From JBGQOG01 sp052113705 (lineage in GTDB: Bacteria; Pseudomonadota; Alphaproteobacteria; Rhodobacterales; Rhodobacteraceae): 64,000 nucleotides of DNA. Below, piece after piece: positions 42,875 through 51,789 of this stretch. A program made the position numbers and the translations under genes. Location of the stretch: the NCBI RefSeq assembly GCF_052113705.1, contig NZ_JBGQOG010000005.1, positions 62,001 to 126,000 on the forward strand. Reading direction: 5' to 3'. The first letter of the stretch is position 1; each line of letters begins with the position of its first letter. A model generated the notes under the pieces. It was not told the DNA's origin, ran no database searches, and worked only from the letters and a program-made list of their open reading frames with translations.

Positions 42875-44409
42875 GCGCCCAGCTCCGGCAGGGGGCTGCC
42901 CGTCGCCACGACCACCGCGCCAGAGCGGATCATCTGCGCTGCCGCCTCCAGATCGGGGGCGAGGTAACGGTCTTCGCCCATCGTCGCCACCTCTTCGCGG
43001 ACGCGGGCGATCACCCGTTCCATCGGCGCGCTGGTGGTCAGCGGCGCGCGAAACTCAATGCCCTGCGCGGCGCAGAGCAGCTCAACCCCCAGAATACGCT
43101 CAAGGTTCTCGGTCATTTGCCCAAGGCGTCGCGCGCCGTGGGCGGCCATGCTGACATGATCCTCCTGGTTGGCGCTGGTCGGCGTGCTGTCGGTCACGCA
43201 GGGGTTGGCGAGATGTTTGTTCTCGCTCATCAGCGCGGCGGTGGTCACTTCGGCGATCATGAAGCCGGAGCTGAGGCCGGGATTGGGGGTCAGGAAGGGC
43301 GGCAGGTTGTGGCTGAGCACCGGATCGACGATCAGGGCCACGCGGCGCTGCGCGATGGCGCCGATCTCGGCAATCGCCAGCGCGATCATATCGGCGGCAA
43401 AGCCCACGGGTTCCGCATGGAAGTTGCCGCCCGAGACGATCATGTCGGCGCCGATCAGCACCAGCGGATTGTCGGTGGCGGCATTGGCCTCGATCTCGAG
43501 CGTCTGGGCGGCCATGCGCAGCATGTCCATCGCAGCGCCCGTCACCTGCGGCTGACAGCGGATGCAATAGGGGTCTTGCACGCGGGCATCATCGTCGCGG
43601 TGGCTCTCGCGGATCGCGGAGCCTGCGAGCAGGTCGCGCATGGCGCTGGCGGCCTCGATCTGGCCGCGATGGCCGCGCAGGATGTGGATTTCGGGCTGCA
43701 AGGGCGCGGTGGAACCCATGATCGCATCGGTCGAGAGCGCCGAGGTGACCAGTGCCGATTGCGCCGCGCGCCAGGCCCCGAACAGGCCCGCCAGTGCAAA
43801 GGCGGTGCTGAACTGGGTGCCGTTGATCAGCGCGAGGCCCTCTTTCGCCCCGAGCGGGATCGGGGTCAGGCCTGCGGCGGCCAAAGCCTCGGCCCCGGGC
43901 AGGATCTTGCCGTCAAACTCGGCTTCACCCGCGCCCATCATCACCGCGGCCATATGCGCGAGCGGCGCCAGATCGCCCGAGGCGCCGACCGAGCCTTGCG
44001 CGGGAATGACCGGCGTCACGCCTTTGGCGAGCATATCCTGCAACAGGTCGATCAGCGAAAGACGCACGCCGGAGGCACCGCGCCCGAGGCTGAGGAGTTT
44101 CAGCGCCATCAGCAGCCGTGTGTGGCGGCGCGGGATCGCGGGGCCGACGCCGCAGCAATGCGACAGGATCAGGTTGCGCTGCAGGGTGGCGGTGTCTTTG
44201 CTCTCGATCTTGACGCTGGCGAGTTTGCCAAAGCCGGTGTTCACGCCATAAATAGCCGCATTGCCCGCCGCCGCCGTGGCAATCCGGTCTGCCGCAAGCT
44301 GGATCGCCGGGCGGCAGGCGGGGTCCAGCACCAGATTGGCTTCCTCCCAATAAATCCGGGCGAGGTCGGCCAGCGTGACGGCGCCGGGCGTGAGGGTGAG
44401 GGTGGTCAA
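42871..44409 (-). CDS. hutH: Histidine ammonia-lyase
   Basis: A 512-residue lyase that deaminates L-histidine to urocanate. The Ala143-Ser144-Gly145 triad that cyclises to the MIO electrophile is seen in GSVGASGDLAPLAH, and YGVNTGFGKLA carries the catalytic tyrosine. FHAEPVGFAADM and TSANQEDHVSMAAHGARR are further family blocks. The start is a TTG at 44409, overlapping the hutI stop as TTGA, which may limit its expression relative to hutI. It is the first enzyme of the pathway. Confidence 0.94.
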   Translation of the reverse strand: MTTLTLTPGAVTLADLARIYWEEANLVLDPACRPAIQLAADRIATAAAGNAAIYGVNTGFGKLASVKIESKDTATLQRNLILSHCCGVGPAIPRRHTRLLMALKLLSLGRGASGVRLSLIDLLQDMLAKGVTPVIPAQGSVGASGDLAPLAHMAAVMMGAGEAEFDGKILPGAEALAAAGLTPIPLGAKEGLALINGTQFSTAFALAGLFGAWRAAQSALVTSALSTDAIMGSTAPLQPEIHILRGHRGQIEAASAMRDLLAGSAIRESHRDDDARVQDPYCIRCQPQVTGAAMDMLRMAAQTLEIEANAATDNPLVLIGADMIVSGGNFHAEPVGFAADMIALAIAEIGAIAQRRVALIVDPVLSHNLPPFLTPNPGLSSGFMIAEVTTAALMSENKHLANPCVTDSTPTSANQEDHVSMAAHGARRLGQMTENLERILGVELLCAAQGIEFRAPLTTSAPMERVIARVREEVATMGEDRYLAPDLEAAAQMIRSGAVVVATGSPLPELGA

Positions 44410-45617
44410 AGCGAGCCTCCGAAGATGCGGGAATGAAGCGGATTGAAGCCGATGCGATAGGCCAGCTCGGCGGGGTGTTGCACCGACCAGACCGCCAGAT
44501 CAGCGCGTTGTCCGGCGGCGATGGTGCCGCGGTCGGTCAGGCCGAGGGCGCGGGCGGCGTGGCGGGTCATGCCGGTCAGCGCTTCCTCGGGTGTCATCCG
44601 GAACAGGGTGCAGCCCATGTTCAGGGTCAGCAAAGGCGAGGTCAGCGGCGAGGTGCCGGGGTTGCAATCGGTGGCCAGCGCCATCGGCACGCCGTGACGG
44701 CGCAGGGCATCCACCGGCGGCAATTGGGTTTCGCGCAGGGTGTAGAAGGCACCGGGCAGCAGCACCGCCACCGTGCCTGCCGCCGCCATCGCCGCGACAC
44801 CCGCCGCGTCCAGATATTCGATATGGTCGGCCGAGAGCGCGCCATAGCTGGCTGCCAGTTGGGCCCCGCCCAGATTGGAGAGTTGTTCGGCATGGAGTTT
44901 CACCGGCAGGCCAAGCGCCTTGGCGGCGTCAAACACCCGCGCGATCTGGGCGGGCGAGAAGGCGATGCCTTCGCAAAAGCCGTCCACCGCGTCGATCAGC
45001 CCTTCGGCATGGGCGGCGTGCATCGTGGGAATGCAGATTTCCTCGAGATAGGCATCCACGCGGCCGCTGTATTCGGGCGGGGTCGCATGTGCCCCCAGAT
45101 AGGTGGTCACAATCCGCACCGGGCGGTGATCTTCGATGCGGCGCGCCACCCGCAGCATGGCCAGTTCGGCCTCCCGGTTCAGCCCATAGCCGGATTTCAC
45201 CTCGATCGTGCCCAGCCCCTCGGCCAGCATCGCATCCACGCGCGGCAGCGCCTGCGCCAAAAGTTCCGCCTCCGACGCGCCCCGGGTGGCCGCAACGGTT
45301 GAGATAATGCCGCCGCCCGCCCGCGACACCTCTTCATAGCTGGCACCGTTCAGGCGCATCTCGAACTCGCGCGCCCGGTCGCCGCCAAAGACCACATGGG
45401 TGTGGCAATCAATCAGGGCAGGGGTCACCAGCCGTCCGCCGAGCGCGGTTTCCGGCAGGTCGGCGAAAACTGCGGGGCGCTGGGCCCGCGGGCCCACCCA
45501 GGCAATCTGTCCCCCCACCACCGCAATCGCCGCATCTTCGATCAGCCCATAGGCGGTGGCGCCTTCGGTCATCGTGGCGGCGGCAAGTTCGGTCAGAAGA
45601 TGGTCGGAACGGGTCAT
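44406..45617 (-). CDS. hutI: Imidazolonepropionase
   Basis: A 403-residue amidohydrolase-superfamily enzyme that opens imidazolone-5-propionate to N-formimino-L-glutamate. Metal-binding DCHTHVVFGG is near residue 70, with further His residues in TTYLGAHATPPEY and VKLHAEQLSN and an Asp in LATDCNPGTSP. SGYGLNREAELAML is a substrate loop. It is first in the minus-strand hut operon, divergent from hutF, with the putative HutC operator between them. Confidence 0.94.
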   Translation of the reverse strand: MTRSDHLLTELAAATMTEGATAYGLIEDAAIAVVGGQIAWVGPRAQRPAVFADLPETALGGRLVTPALIDCHTHVVFGGDRAREFEMRLNGASYEEVSRAGGGIISTVAATRGASEAELLAQALPRVDAMLAEGLGTIEVKSGYGLNREAELAMLRVARRIEDHRPVRIVTTYLGAHATPPEYSGRVDAYLEEICIPTMHAAHAEGLIDAVDGFCEGIAFSPAQIARVFDAAKALGLPVKLHAEQLSNLGGAQLAASYGALSADHIEYLDAAGVAAMAAAGTVAVLLPGAFYTLRETQLPPVDALRRHGVPMALATDCNPGTSPLTSPLLTLNMGCTLFRMTPEEALTGMTRHAARALGLTDRGTIAAGQRADLAVWSVQHPAELAYRIGFNPLHSRIFGGSL

Positions 45618-45681
45618 TCGGTCCTCAGCTCAGCAGGTCGGGAAGAATTCGCTCGACTCAACTTGTATGTTTATATAATTC

Positions 45682-45697
45682 TTATGTCCAGACATAA
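45682..45697. promoter_or_regulatory. Putative HutC operator between hutI and hutF
   Basis: TTATGTC-CA-GACATAA is a 7-bp inverted repeat centred in the 101-bp divergent gap. It shares the TATG-N6-CATA core and TATGnnCnGACATA pattern with the site between hutD and hutC. The adjoining TTGTATGTTTATATAATT (about 45663-45680) is AT-rich and may hold promoter elements. HutC-family repressors typically bind such sites and are released by urocanate. Confidence 0.65.
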
Positions 45698-45718
45698 TGC
45701 CAGAACAAGGAAGCGCAA

Positions 45719-47074
45719 GTGATCTTTGCAAAACACGCGTTGCTGGAGGCGGGATGGGCCGAAAACGTCCGCCTCACGGTTTCTGACGGCAAAATCAGCC
45801 ATATTGCGGTGCAGGCGCAGGCGCAGGCGGGTGATGTGCGGGTGGATACGCTCTTGCCCGCGCTGAGCAATTTGCACAGCCACAGCTTCCAGCGCGCCAT
45901 GGCCGGGATGACGGAATATCGCGCGGCGGGGCGTGACAGTTTCTGGACCTGGCGCGACCTGATGTATGCTTTCGTCAATCGCCTGACGCCGGAGCAGATG
46001 GAGGCGATTGCCGCCCTGGTCTTCATGGAGATGCAGGAGGCGGGCTATGCGGCGGTGGCCGAGTTCCACTATGTGCACCACCAACCGGGCGGCGCGCCCT
46101 ATGCCGATCTGGCCGAACTGAGCAAGCGGATCTATGCCGCCGCGTCCGCCACACAGATCGGGCTGACGCATTTGCCGGTCCTCTATACCTATGGCGGGGC
46201 GGGGGCGGTGCCGCTGGGCGCGGGGCAGCAAAGGTTCGGCAATGACGTGGACCGGTTTGCTCGTCTGGTCGAGGATTGTCGCGCGGGTCTGGCCGATCTG
46301 CCGCCTGACGCGCGCCTGGGCATCGCGCCGCATTCCTTGCGGTCCACCAGCCCTGCGGATCTGGCCGCGGTTCTGGCGACACATGCGGCGGGGCCGGTGC
46401 ATATCCACATTGCCGAGCAGCCCCAGGAGGTACGCGATATTGAGGCATGGCTGGGCGCGCGGCCGGTGGAGTGGCTCTTGGCGCATGCGCCGGTCAATGC
46501 CGATTGGTGTCTGATCCATGCGACGCATATGACCGAGGCGGAAACCCTGGCCATGGCGCGCTCGGGGGCGGTGGCGGGTCTGTGTCCGGTGACCGAGGCC
46601 AATCTGGGCGATGGCCCGTTCAACGGCCCCGGCTATCTTGCGGCGGGGGGTGCCTTTGGCGTGGGGTCGGATTCCAATGTGCTGATTTCGCTGACCGAAG
46701 AGTTGCGGACACTGGAATATTCGCAGCGGCTGCGGGATGTGGCCCGCAATGTGATGGTTGCGGGCGAGGGGTCGGTGGGGGCCACGCTCTATCAGGGGGC
46801 GGCCACAGGCGGGGCGCAGGCCCTGGGCCGCGCGGCGGGTGCCATTCGCACGGGGATGCTGGCGGATCTGGTGGCGATCGACAGCACGAGCCCGGCGCTC
46901 TGCGCGCTGACCCGTGCCCAGCTGCTGGATGGGCTGGTTTTTGCCGCCAAGGACGGGGTGGTGACCGATCTGTGGTCGGCGGGCCGCCATGCGGTGCGCG
47001 GCGGGCGCCATATCGCGCGCGATCAGATCGTTCCGGCCTACCGGCAGGCGGTGGCGGCGCTGCTGGCGGGCTGA
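45719..47074 (+). CDS. hutF: Formimidoylglutamate deiminase
   Basis: A 451-residue amidohydrolase-superfamily deiminase that removes ammonia from N-formimino-L-glutamate to give N-formyl-L-glutamate for HutG. Features: NLHSHSFQRAMAGMTEYR near residue 55, EFHYVHHQPGG, GIAPHSLRS, HIHIAEQPQEV, and GSDSNVLIS with the final metal-ligand Asp. The start is GTG at 45719, seven bases after AAGGA. It is divergent from hutIHGU and convergent with hutD. Confidence 0.92.
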   Translation: MIFAKHALLEAGWAENVRLTVSDGKISHIAVQAQAQAGDVRVDTLLPALSNLHSHSFQRAMAGMTEYRAAGRDSFWTWRDLMYAFVNRLTPEQMEAIAALVFMEMQEAGYAAVAEFHYVHHQPGGAPYADLAELSKRIYAAASATQIGLTHLPVLYTYGGAGAVPLGAGQQRFGNDVDRFARLVEDCRAGLADLPPDARLGIAPHSLRSTSPADLAAVLATHAAGPVHIHIAEQPQEVRDIEAWLGARPVEWLLAHAPVNADWCLIHATHMTEAETLAMARSGAVAGLCPVTEANLGDGPFNGPGYLAAGGAFGVGSDSNVLISLTEELRTLEYSQRLRDVARNVMVAGEGSVGATLYQGAATGGAQALGRAAGAIRTGMLADLVAIDSTSPALCALTRAQLLDGLVFAAKDGVVTDLWSAGRHAVRGGRHIARDQIVPAYRQAVAALLAG

Positions 47075-47083
47075 CGCAACCGG

Positions 47084-47104
47084 CTCCGGCCACATGGGCC
47101 GGGG
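47084..47104. terminator. Hairpin between convergent hutF and hutD
   Basis: CTCCGGCC pairs with GGCCGGGG across a 5-base loop (ACATG), with one G-U pair, in the 48-bp gap between the two stops. It is likely a shared transcription end. Confidence 0.55.
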
Positions 47105-47122
47105 CCATGCTGCGCGATCGTG

Positions 47123-47680
47123 TCAGGGAAGCCGCGTCAGCGCGATCAACACGGCGGCGCTGCCCGCTGCCAGTGCCACGTCGGCGCTGGCGGCGGCTTC
47201 CAGCAGCAGCGTATCGCCCGGGCTCAGCGTCCCGTTCGCGCCAAGATCTGCCATGCCGGAAAGCTGATGCAGTGCATGGCTTTGGCGGTCGGTTGCGGTC
47301 AGCCGGTGCCGTCCCGGCCCCTCGATCAGTGTCACCTCGCCCGCGATGCGCCGCGGGTCGAACATCAGATTGAGGTCGCGCAACGGCCCGTCGCAGAGCT
47401 TTGAGGTGACCGGCACGCCGCCATCAAAGCGGACCGGCGTTCGGGGGTGCGCCATCAGGCGCCCCTCCGGGGTGATCAGCTCCATCGCGCCGCCATCAAT
47501 GACGGTCAGCACCCGCATCAGCCCGCTGAAATCAGAGAACGGCCCGTCCGCGGCAACATCGGCCATGCTCAGCCGCCAGAGAAGCTCTGTGCCGTGGTGC
47601 CGTTCGCAAATCTCGCGGGTGATTCCGCCGCCGTTGCGCCAAGGCCGTTCAACAAGATCGGATAGGTGGATAATATTCAT
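47123..47680 (-). CDS. hutD: HutD-family protein
   Basis: A 185-residue protein of the HutD/Ves cupin-like family. The N terminus has PWRNGGGITREI, the family hallmark, then LLWRLSMADVAADGPFSDFSG and a beta-rich body (LTVIDGGAMEL, NLMFDPRR). HutD proteins are linked to limiting hut activity when histidine is in excess, by an unknown mechanism. It is divergent from hutC over a 74-bp promoter region holding a HutC-type site. Confidence 0.88.
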   Translation of the reverse strand: MNIIHLSDLVERPWRNGGGITREICERHHGTELLWRLSMADVAADGPFSDFSGLMRVLTVIDGGAMELITPEGRLMAHPRTPVRFDGGVPVTSKLCDGPLRDLNLMFDPRRIAGEVTLIEGPGRHRLTATDRQSHALHQLSGMADLGANGTLSPGDTLLLEAAASADVALAAGSAAVLIALTRLP

Positions 47681-47725
47681 TTCCCGCCTCTTCTGTGCTC
47701 GGGTATCTTGCCGTATGGTGCCGGA

Positions 47726-47741
47726 ATATGCACTGACATAT
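47726..47741. promoter_or_regulatory. Putative HutC operator between hutD and hutC
   Basis: ATATG-CACTGA-CATAT is an inverted repeat sharing TATGnnCnGACATA with the hutI-hutF site. It lies 14 bases before the hutC start and 46 bases before hutD, suited to autorepression. Confidence 0.62.
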
Positions 47742-47754
47742 AGAAAATAAGAGT

Positions 47755-48462
47755 ATGGTAATTATCGTGGACCAGAAAGTCACTTTTCGTCAGGTGAAGC
47801 AGGAAGTCCTGGCGCGGATCCGCGCGAATGTCTGGGCGCCGGGCGCCTTGCTGCCCGGCGAGGTGGATCTGGCGACGGAATTTGGCTGCGCGCGCGCCAC
47901 CATCAGCCGCGCGATGCGCGAGCTGAGCGATGAGGGTATCATCGAGCGGCGACGCAAGGCGGGCACGCGGGTCAAGATCGCGCCGGTGCGCCAGATCAAA
48001 TTCGAGATTCCGCTGTTGCGGGTGGAAATCGAATCCATGGGTGCCGCCTATCGCTACGCGCTCGTGTCGCGCGCGGTGGTGGATGCGCCCGATTGGCTGC
48101 GCGCGCGGTTGGCGCTGAAGCCGGGCGCGCGTCTGCTGCATTTGGAATGCATGCATTACGCGGACAATGCGCCGTTTCAATTCGAGGATCGCTGGATCAA
48201 CCTCGCGGCGGTGCCAGAGGCGGAGACGGCGGATTTCACCGTCGACAATCCCAATGAATGGCTGGTGCGCGCCGTGCCGTTCACCGATGCCGCCGTGCGC
48301 TTTTCAGCCACCGCCGCGACCGAAGCCCTGGGGCGCTTCTTGTCGGTCAGCCCGAACGCACCGCTGTTCACCGTGGACCGGACCACCTGGATTTCCGGGC
48401 AGGCGGTGACCAATGCGCGGCTCTATCATGTCAGCGGCTATGAGATGGTTGCGCTTTACTAG
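47755..48462 (+). CDS. hutC: Histidine utilisation repressor HutC (GntR/HutC family)
   Basis: A 235-residue repressor. The winged helix is at about residues 10-75 (PGALLPGEVDLATEFGCARAT, ISRAMRELSDEGIIERRRKAG) and the UTRA effector domain follows (FEDRWINLAAVPE, with NEWLVRAVPFTDAAV and the end NARLYHVSGYEMVA). In this family the effector is urocanate. The ATG at 47755 is chosen. It probably represses itself, hutD, hutF and the hutIHGU-ABC operon through the paired TATG-N6-CATA sites. Confidence 0.92.
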   Translation: MVIIVDQKVTFRQVKQEVLARIRANVWAPGALLPGEVDLATEFGCARATISRAMRELSDEGIIERRRKAGTRVKIAPVRQIKFEIPLLRVEIESMGAAYRYALVSRAVVDAPDWLRARLALKPGARLLHLECMHYADNAPFQFEDRWINLAAVPEAETADFTVDNPNEWLVRAVPFTDAAVRFSATAATEALGRFLSVSPNAPLFTVDRTTWISGQAVTNARLYHVSGYEMVALY

Positions 48463-48647
48463 AAATCGCATCTGCCGGCCGCGCGGGATCTGCCTGGGGG
48501 CGGGCGTTTGCGGGCGAGGGTATTTTAATCCTCCTGGGGTTACCGTGCCCGCATCCGCCGTGCAGAACCCGGCCCAGAGACGCCGCTGAAGCCGACAGAG
48601 CCCCGGGGCCGGGTGAGGCGCGATGCCGTCACCGCTGCGCCCGGATG

Positions 48648-49598
48648 TCACGCGCGGTTTTCAGTGCGCGCGGCATGTTGGCGCACATTGTCCAGCAGCG
48701 CCTGTGCTTCGCGCGCCAAAAGATCGCTGACCACTTTTGATATTCGCGGCAGGCTGCGCCTTGTGTTGATGGCGATACTCAGGTTCTGCGCCGGCATATT
48801 GATCCCCGTCACCGCGATGGCCACCATCCGGCCATCCAGAAGTTCCGGCGCGGCATCCATCTCTGACGTCAGCGCCACATGGCTGCCTGCAACCACCAGA
48901 TGCTTGAGCAATTGCAGCGAGTTGGTCACCACCGGGGGCGGGCCGTCGGAAAACATCCACGAATGCCGCGCCTCCAATATCCGGCGGATCGGCAAGGCGC
49001 GGCTTTGGACGACAAGGGCATGTTCGCGCACATCCTTCAGCGCCACTTTCGGGCTGTGCGCCAGCGGGTGATCCGGCCGGGCGACGCAAAGAAGCGGCAG
49101 TTCGGCAGACCACAGCACATGAACGTCGCGCTGCGGGCGCAGGTTGAAGGCCAGGGCGATGTCGCATTGCCCCTCCTCCAGCGCCATCAGCGCGTCATCC
49201 GGTGTGACCACATCCACATCGATCCGTACCCGGGGATAGGTTTCGGCCATGCAGGCCAGAAAGCGCGGCACCAGCCCGTTGACCAGACTGTCCATCGCGA
49301 CAATCCGGATATGGCCCATGTCGACGCCCTGCATCTGTTTGACGTCGGACAAGATGCGGTTTTCGTCGGCTTTCCAGCGCCGGACCAGCACGACGAACAT
49401 CTCGCCCGCCGGAGACAGCGCCATGCCGGTGGTCATCCGGTCAAACAACAGGACGCCCAGCCGGTCCTCGAGCAGTTTGATTTGCCGGTCGATGGCAGAG
49501 GCGGCGATGCCGATGGCGCGCGAGGCGGCCTGGATCGAGCCGTGTTCGGCCACCGCTTCGACATAGTGCAATCCGCGCGGGGTCAGGTGCAGGGCCAC
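48648..49598 (-). CDS. LysR-family regulator divergent from the uraD-TRAP genes
   Basis: A 316-residue regulator. The helix-turn-helix (EHGSIQAASRAIGIAASAIDRQIK, given as residues 19-42) and the wing with DRLGVLLFDRM are followed by the effector domain (GHIRIVAMDSLVNGLVPRFL, EEGQCDIALAFN). The start is a GTG at 49598 after AAGGGA. The 132-bp gap to the uraD-like gene should hold both promoters, though no clear operator was found. It probably controls uraD-dctPQM. Confidence 0.85.
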   Translation of the reverse strand: MALHLTPRGLHYVEAVAEHGSIQAASRAIGIAASAIDRQIKLLEDRLGVLLFDRMTTGMALSPAGEMFVVLVRRWKADENRILSDVKQMQGVDMGHIRIVAMDSLVNGLVPRFLACMAETYPRVRIDVDVVTPDDALMALEEGQCDIALAFNLRPQRDVHVLWSAELPLLCVARPDHPLAHSPKVALKDVREHALVVQSRALPIRRILEARHSWMFSDGPPPVVTNSLQLLKHLVVAGSHVALTSEMDAAPELLDGRMVAIAVTGINMPAQNLSIAINTRRSLPRISKVVSDLLAREAQALLDNVRQHAARTENRA

Positions 49599-49730
49599 AG
49601 AACATCCCTTCTGATGCTCGGGTATCCATTCTGATTTTGCGAATGAATGATTGCCGATAATGTCATGGATTGCAACGGAGGCCCGTGGCTAACTGGGGTC
49701 AACGCAGCATTGACCCGAGACACTGACGCC

Positions 49731-50294
49731 ATGACACAGCCCCTCGATCTTCTGAACAAGGCGCCCCGCTGCGAGGCGGTTGCGATGCTGGCACCGCTGG
49801 TCGAGCGGTCGGCCTGGGTGGGAGAGGCCACCGTTGACGCGCGTCCCTTCGAGAGCGACGAGGCATTGGCCGAGGCGCTGATCGAGACCATTCTGGCCGC
49901 CGATGCCGCCCGGCGTCTTGACCTGTTCAGGGTGCATCCCGACCTCGCGGGGCGCGAAGCGATCGAGGGGTCTATGTCCGCCGCCTCGCAGGGAGAGCAG
50001 GGCCGCCTTGGCCTCTTGCAGCTTGCGCCGGGCGACATGGCACGGCTGACGCAGCTGAATGCGGCCTATCGGGCGCGCTTTGGGCATCCGTTCATCATTG
50101 CGCTGCACCGGGTTGCGGATCTGACGTCGCTGTTTGCCACCTTTGAGGGGCGCCTGGGCGCCACGCCCATCGAAGAACATATCACCACGCTGGCCGAGAT
50201 TGCCTCGGTGATCCGCGCCAGAACCGCCCGGGCCTTTGGGGCCGCCGCCACCCCCCTTCCTTCCCAGATGATATCCTTCGACACACAGGAGTAA
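49731..50294 (+). CDS. OHCU decarboxylase-like protein (UraD family)
   Basis: A 187-residue protein of the UraD fold. The active-site block HPDLAGREAIEGSMSAASQGEQ (residues about 75-96; the His is the catalytic base in the family) and FGHPFIIALH are both present. UraD decarboxylates 2-oxo-4-hydroxy-4-carboxy-5-ureidoimidazoline, an intermediate of urate breakdown. No other urate gene lies in the window. It sits 6 bp before a TRAP dctP, so the transporter may import a urate-pathway compound. The ATG at 49731 is chosen; the frame upstream to 49647 lacks homology. Confidence 0.82.
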   Translation: MTQPLDLLNKAPRCEAVAMLAPLVERSAWVGEATVDARPFESDEALAEALIETILAADAARRLDLFRVHPDLAGREAIEGSMSAASQGEQGRLGLLQLAPGDMARLTQLNAAYRARFGHPFIIALHRVADLTSLFATFEGRLGATPIEEHITTLAEIASVIRARTARAFGAAATPLPSQMISFDTQE

Positions 50295-50300
50295 CGTCCC

Positions 50301-51293
50301 ATGACCCTCTTCAAGACCCTGCTCACCACCTCTGCGCTGGCGCTGATCGCCGTATCCGCGCAGGCCAAGGACGTGATCCGCGTGGCCGGCAATTTTGCGG
50401 CCGAACATTCCTCGTCGCTCGCCATGGCGAAGTTCGAGGAAGAGCTGGAGCGTCTCTCGGGGGGCGAGATCGACGTGAACATCTTTCCGGCGCAACAGCT
50501 GGGCGGCGCGGCCGAAAACGTGCAGGCGGTCAAAATCGGCGCGATTGAGCTGATGTGGGTCGGGACCGCCTATCTGACCCGCACTGTCCCCGAGCTTGAG
50601 GTGATCGGGCTGCCGTTCCAGTTCCCCGACCGCGAAACCGCTTTTGCCGTGGTCGATGGTCCGGTGGGCGCGGCGCTGGATGCAAAGATGGCCGCCGAGG
50701 GCATGACCTCAATGGGTTATATGGAGCTCGGCTTTCGTCAGCTGACCAATAATGTCCGGCCGATCCTGAAAATGGAGGATATCGAGGGCCTGAAAATCCG
50801 CCTGCAGCCGAATGAAACCCATCTGGCCACTTTCCGGGCATTGGGGGCCAATCCGGTCGCGATGGATGTCAAGGAACTCTATTCCGCGCTGGAGCAGGGG
50901 GTGATCGACGGTCAGGAAAACCCCTTTGCGATCATCAATGTGGCGGGCTATGCCGAGGTGCAGAAATACGTCTCGAACACCGGGCATTTCTTTGACTTCA
51001 TCTCGGTCGTGTCGAACAAAAACTGGTTTGACGGTCTGGACGCAGCCAAACAGGCGATGGTCCGGGAGGCCATGGCGACCGCGGTCGCCTATCAGCGCGG
51101 GCTGGCCGCCGAGCAGGATGCTGCGGGGCTGGGCCAGCTGGTCGAAAAGGGCATGACTTACACCGAAGTTTCCCCCGATCTGGCGGCTGCCTTGCGCGAA
51201 AAGACGGCCGGTGTCGCCGCCGTGACAAAGGCGCGGCTTGATCCGGACCTGGTTGCTCTGCTCGATGCAGAAATCGCCAGGCTTGGCATGTGA
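50301..51293 (+). CDS. TRAP transporter substrate-binding protein (DctP family), uraD-linked
   Basis: A 330-residue periplasmic protein. The signal peptide MTLFKTLLTTSALALIAVSAQA is followed by KDVIRVAGNFAAEHSSSLAM. DctP features: GGEIDVNIFPAQQLGGAAENVQ, IEGLKIRLQPNETHL (carboxylate-binding arginine region) and ALEQGVIDGQENPFA. It is the first of dctPQM and follows the uraD-like gene by 6 bp. The ligand is unknown. Confidence 0.88.
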   Translation: MTLFKTLLTTSALALIAVSAQAKDVIRVAGNFAAEHSSSLAMAKFEEELERLSGGEIDVNIFPAQQLGGAAENVQAVKIGAIELMWVGTAYLTRTVPELEVIGLPFQFPDRETAFAVVDGPVGAALDAKMAAEGMTSMGYMELGFRQLTNNVRPILKMEDIEGLKIRLQPNETHLATFRALGANPVAMDVKELYSALEQGVIDGQENPFAIINVAGYAEVQKYVSNTGHFFDFISVVSNKNWFDGLDAAKQAMVREAMATAVAYQRGLAAEQDAAGLGQLVEKGMTYTEVSPDLAAALREKTAGVAAVTKARLDPDLVALLDAEIARLGM

Positions 51294-51297
51294 TCCG

Positions 51298-51789
51298 ATG
51301 AGCGCGGACCGTCTGCTGACCACAATCCTTGCGCGTGCCGATACCGGCGCGCGTTTCCTCGTGATCCTGGGCGCGGCGGCGATGGTCGCCATCGTGTCCG
51401 GGCAGGTCATCATGCGCTATGTCTTCAACGGCTCGTTCGACTGGGCAGATGAGGCATCGCGCATCGCCTTTGTCTGGACCATCTTTCTGGCCGTTCCGAT
51501 GGGCATCCGCGATGGCACGCATGTGGGCATTGAGCTCTTGGTCAACCGGTTTCCTCCGGCACTGCGGATGATGGTGTCGCGCGTGATGAGCGCCCTCGCC
51601 GCGGCAATGATGCTGGTGATCTTCTGGACCTCGGTTGTCGTCGCACTGGCCACCTGGTCGGAGCGGCTGGGCGCCATCAACCTGACCTCAAGCGTGTTTT
51701 TCTTTCCCGTCATTCTGGGGGCGCTGCATTCCGCGCTGCATCTGTCCCGGATGGCGCTGTTCCCGCCACAACCGGAGTCGCTGGCATGA
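51298..51789 (+). CDS. TRAP transporter small membrane subunit (DctQ), uraD-linked
   Basis: A 163-residue membrane protein with four helices. VIMRYVFNGSFDWADEASRIAFVW, given as residues 38-61, and GTHVGIELL are typical DctQ blocks. The start chosen is ATG 51298, 4 bp after dctP; a longer frame overlapping dctP is rejected. It pairs with the dctM gene through an ATGA-type overlap. Confidence 0.87.
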   Translation: MSADRLLTTILARADTGARFLVILGAAAMVAIVSGQVIMRYVFNGSFDWADEASRIAFVWTIFLAVPMGIRDGTHVGIELLVNRFPPALRMMVSRVMSALAAAMMLVIFWTSVVVALATWSERLGAINLTSSVFFFPVILGALHSALHLSRMALFPPQPESLA

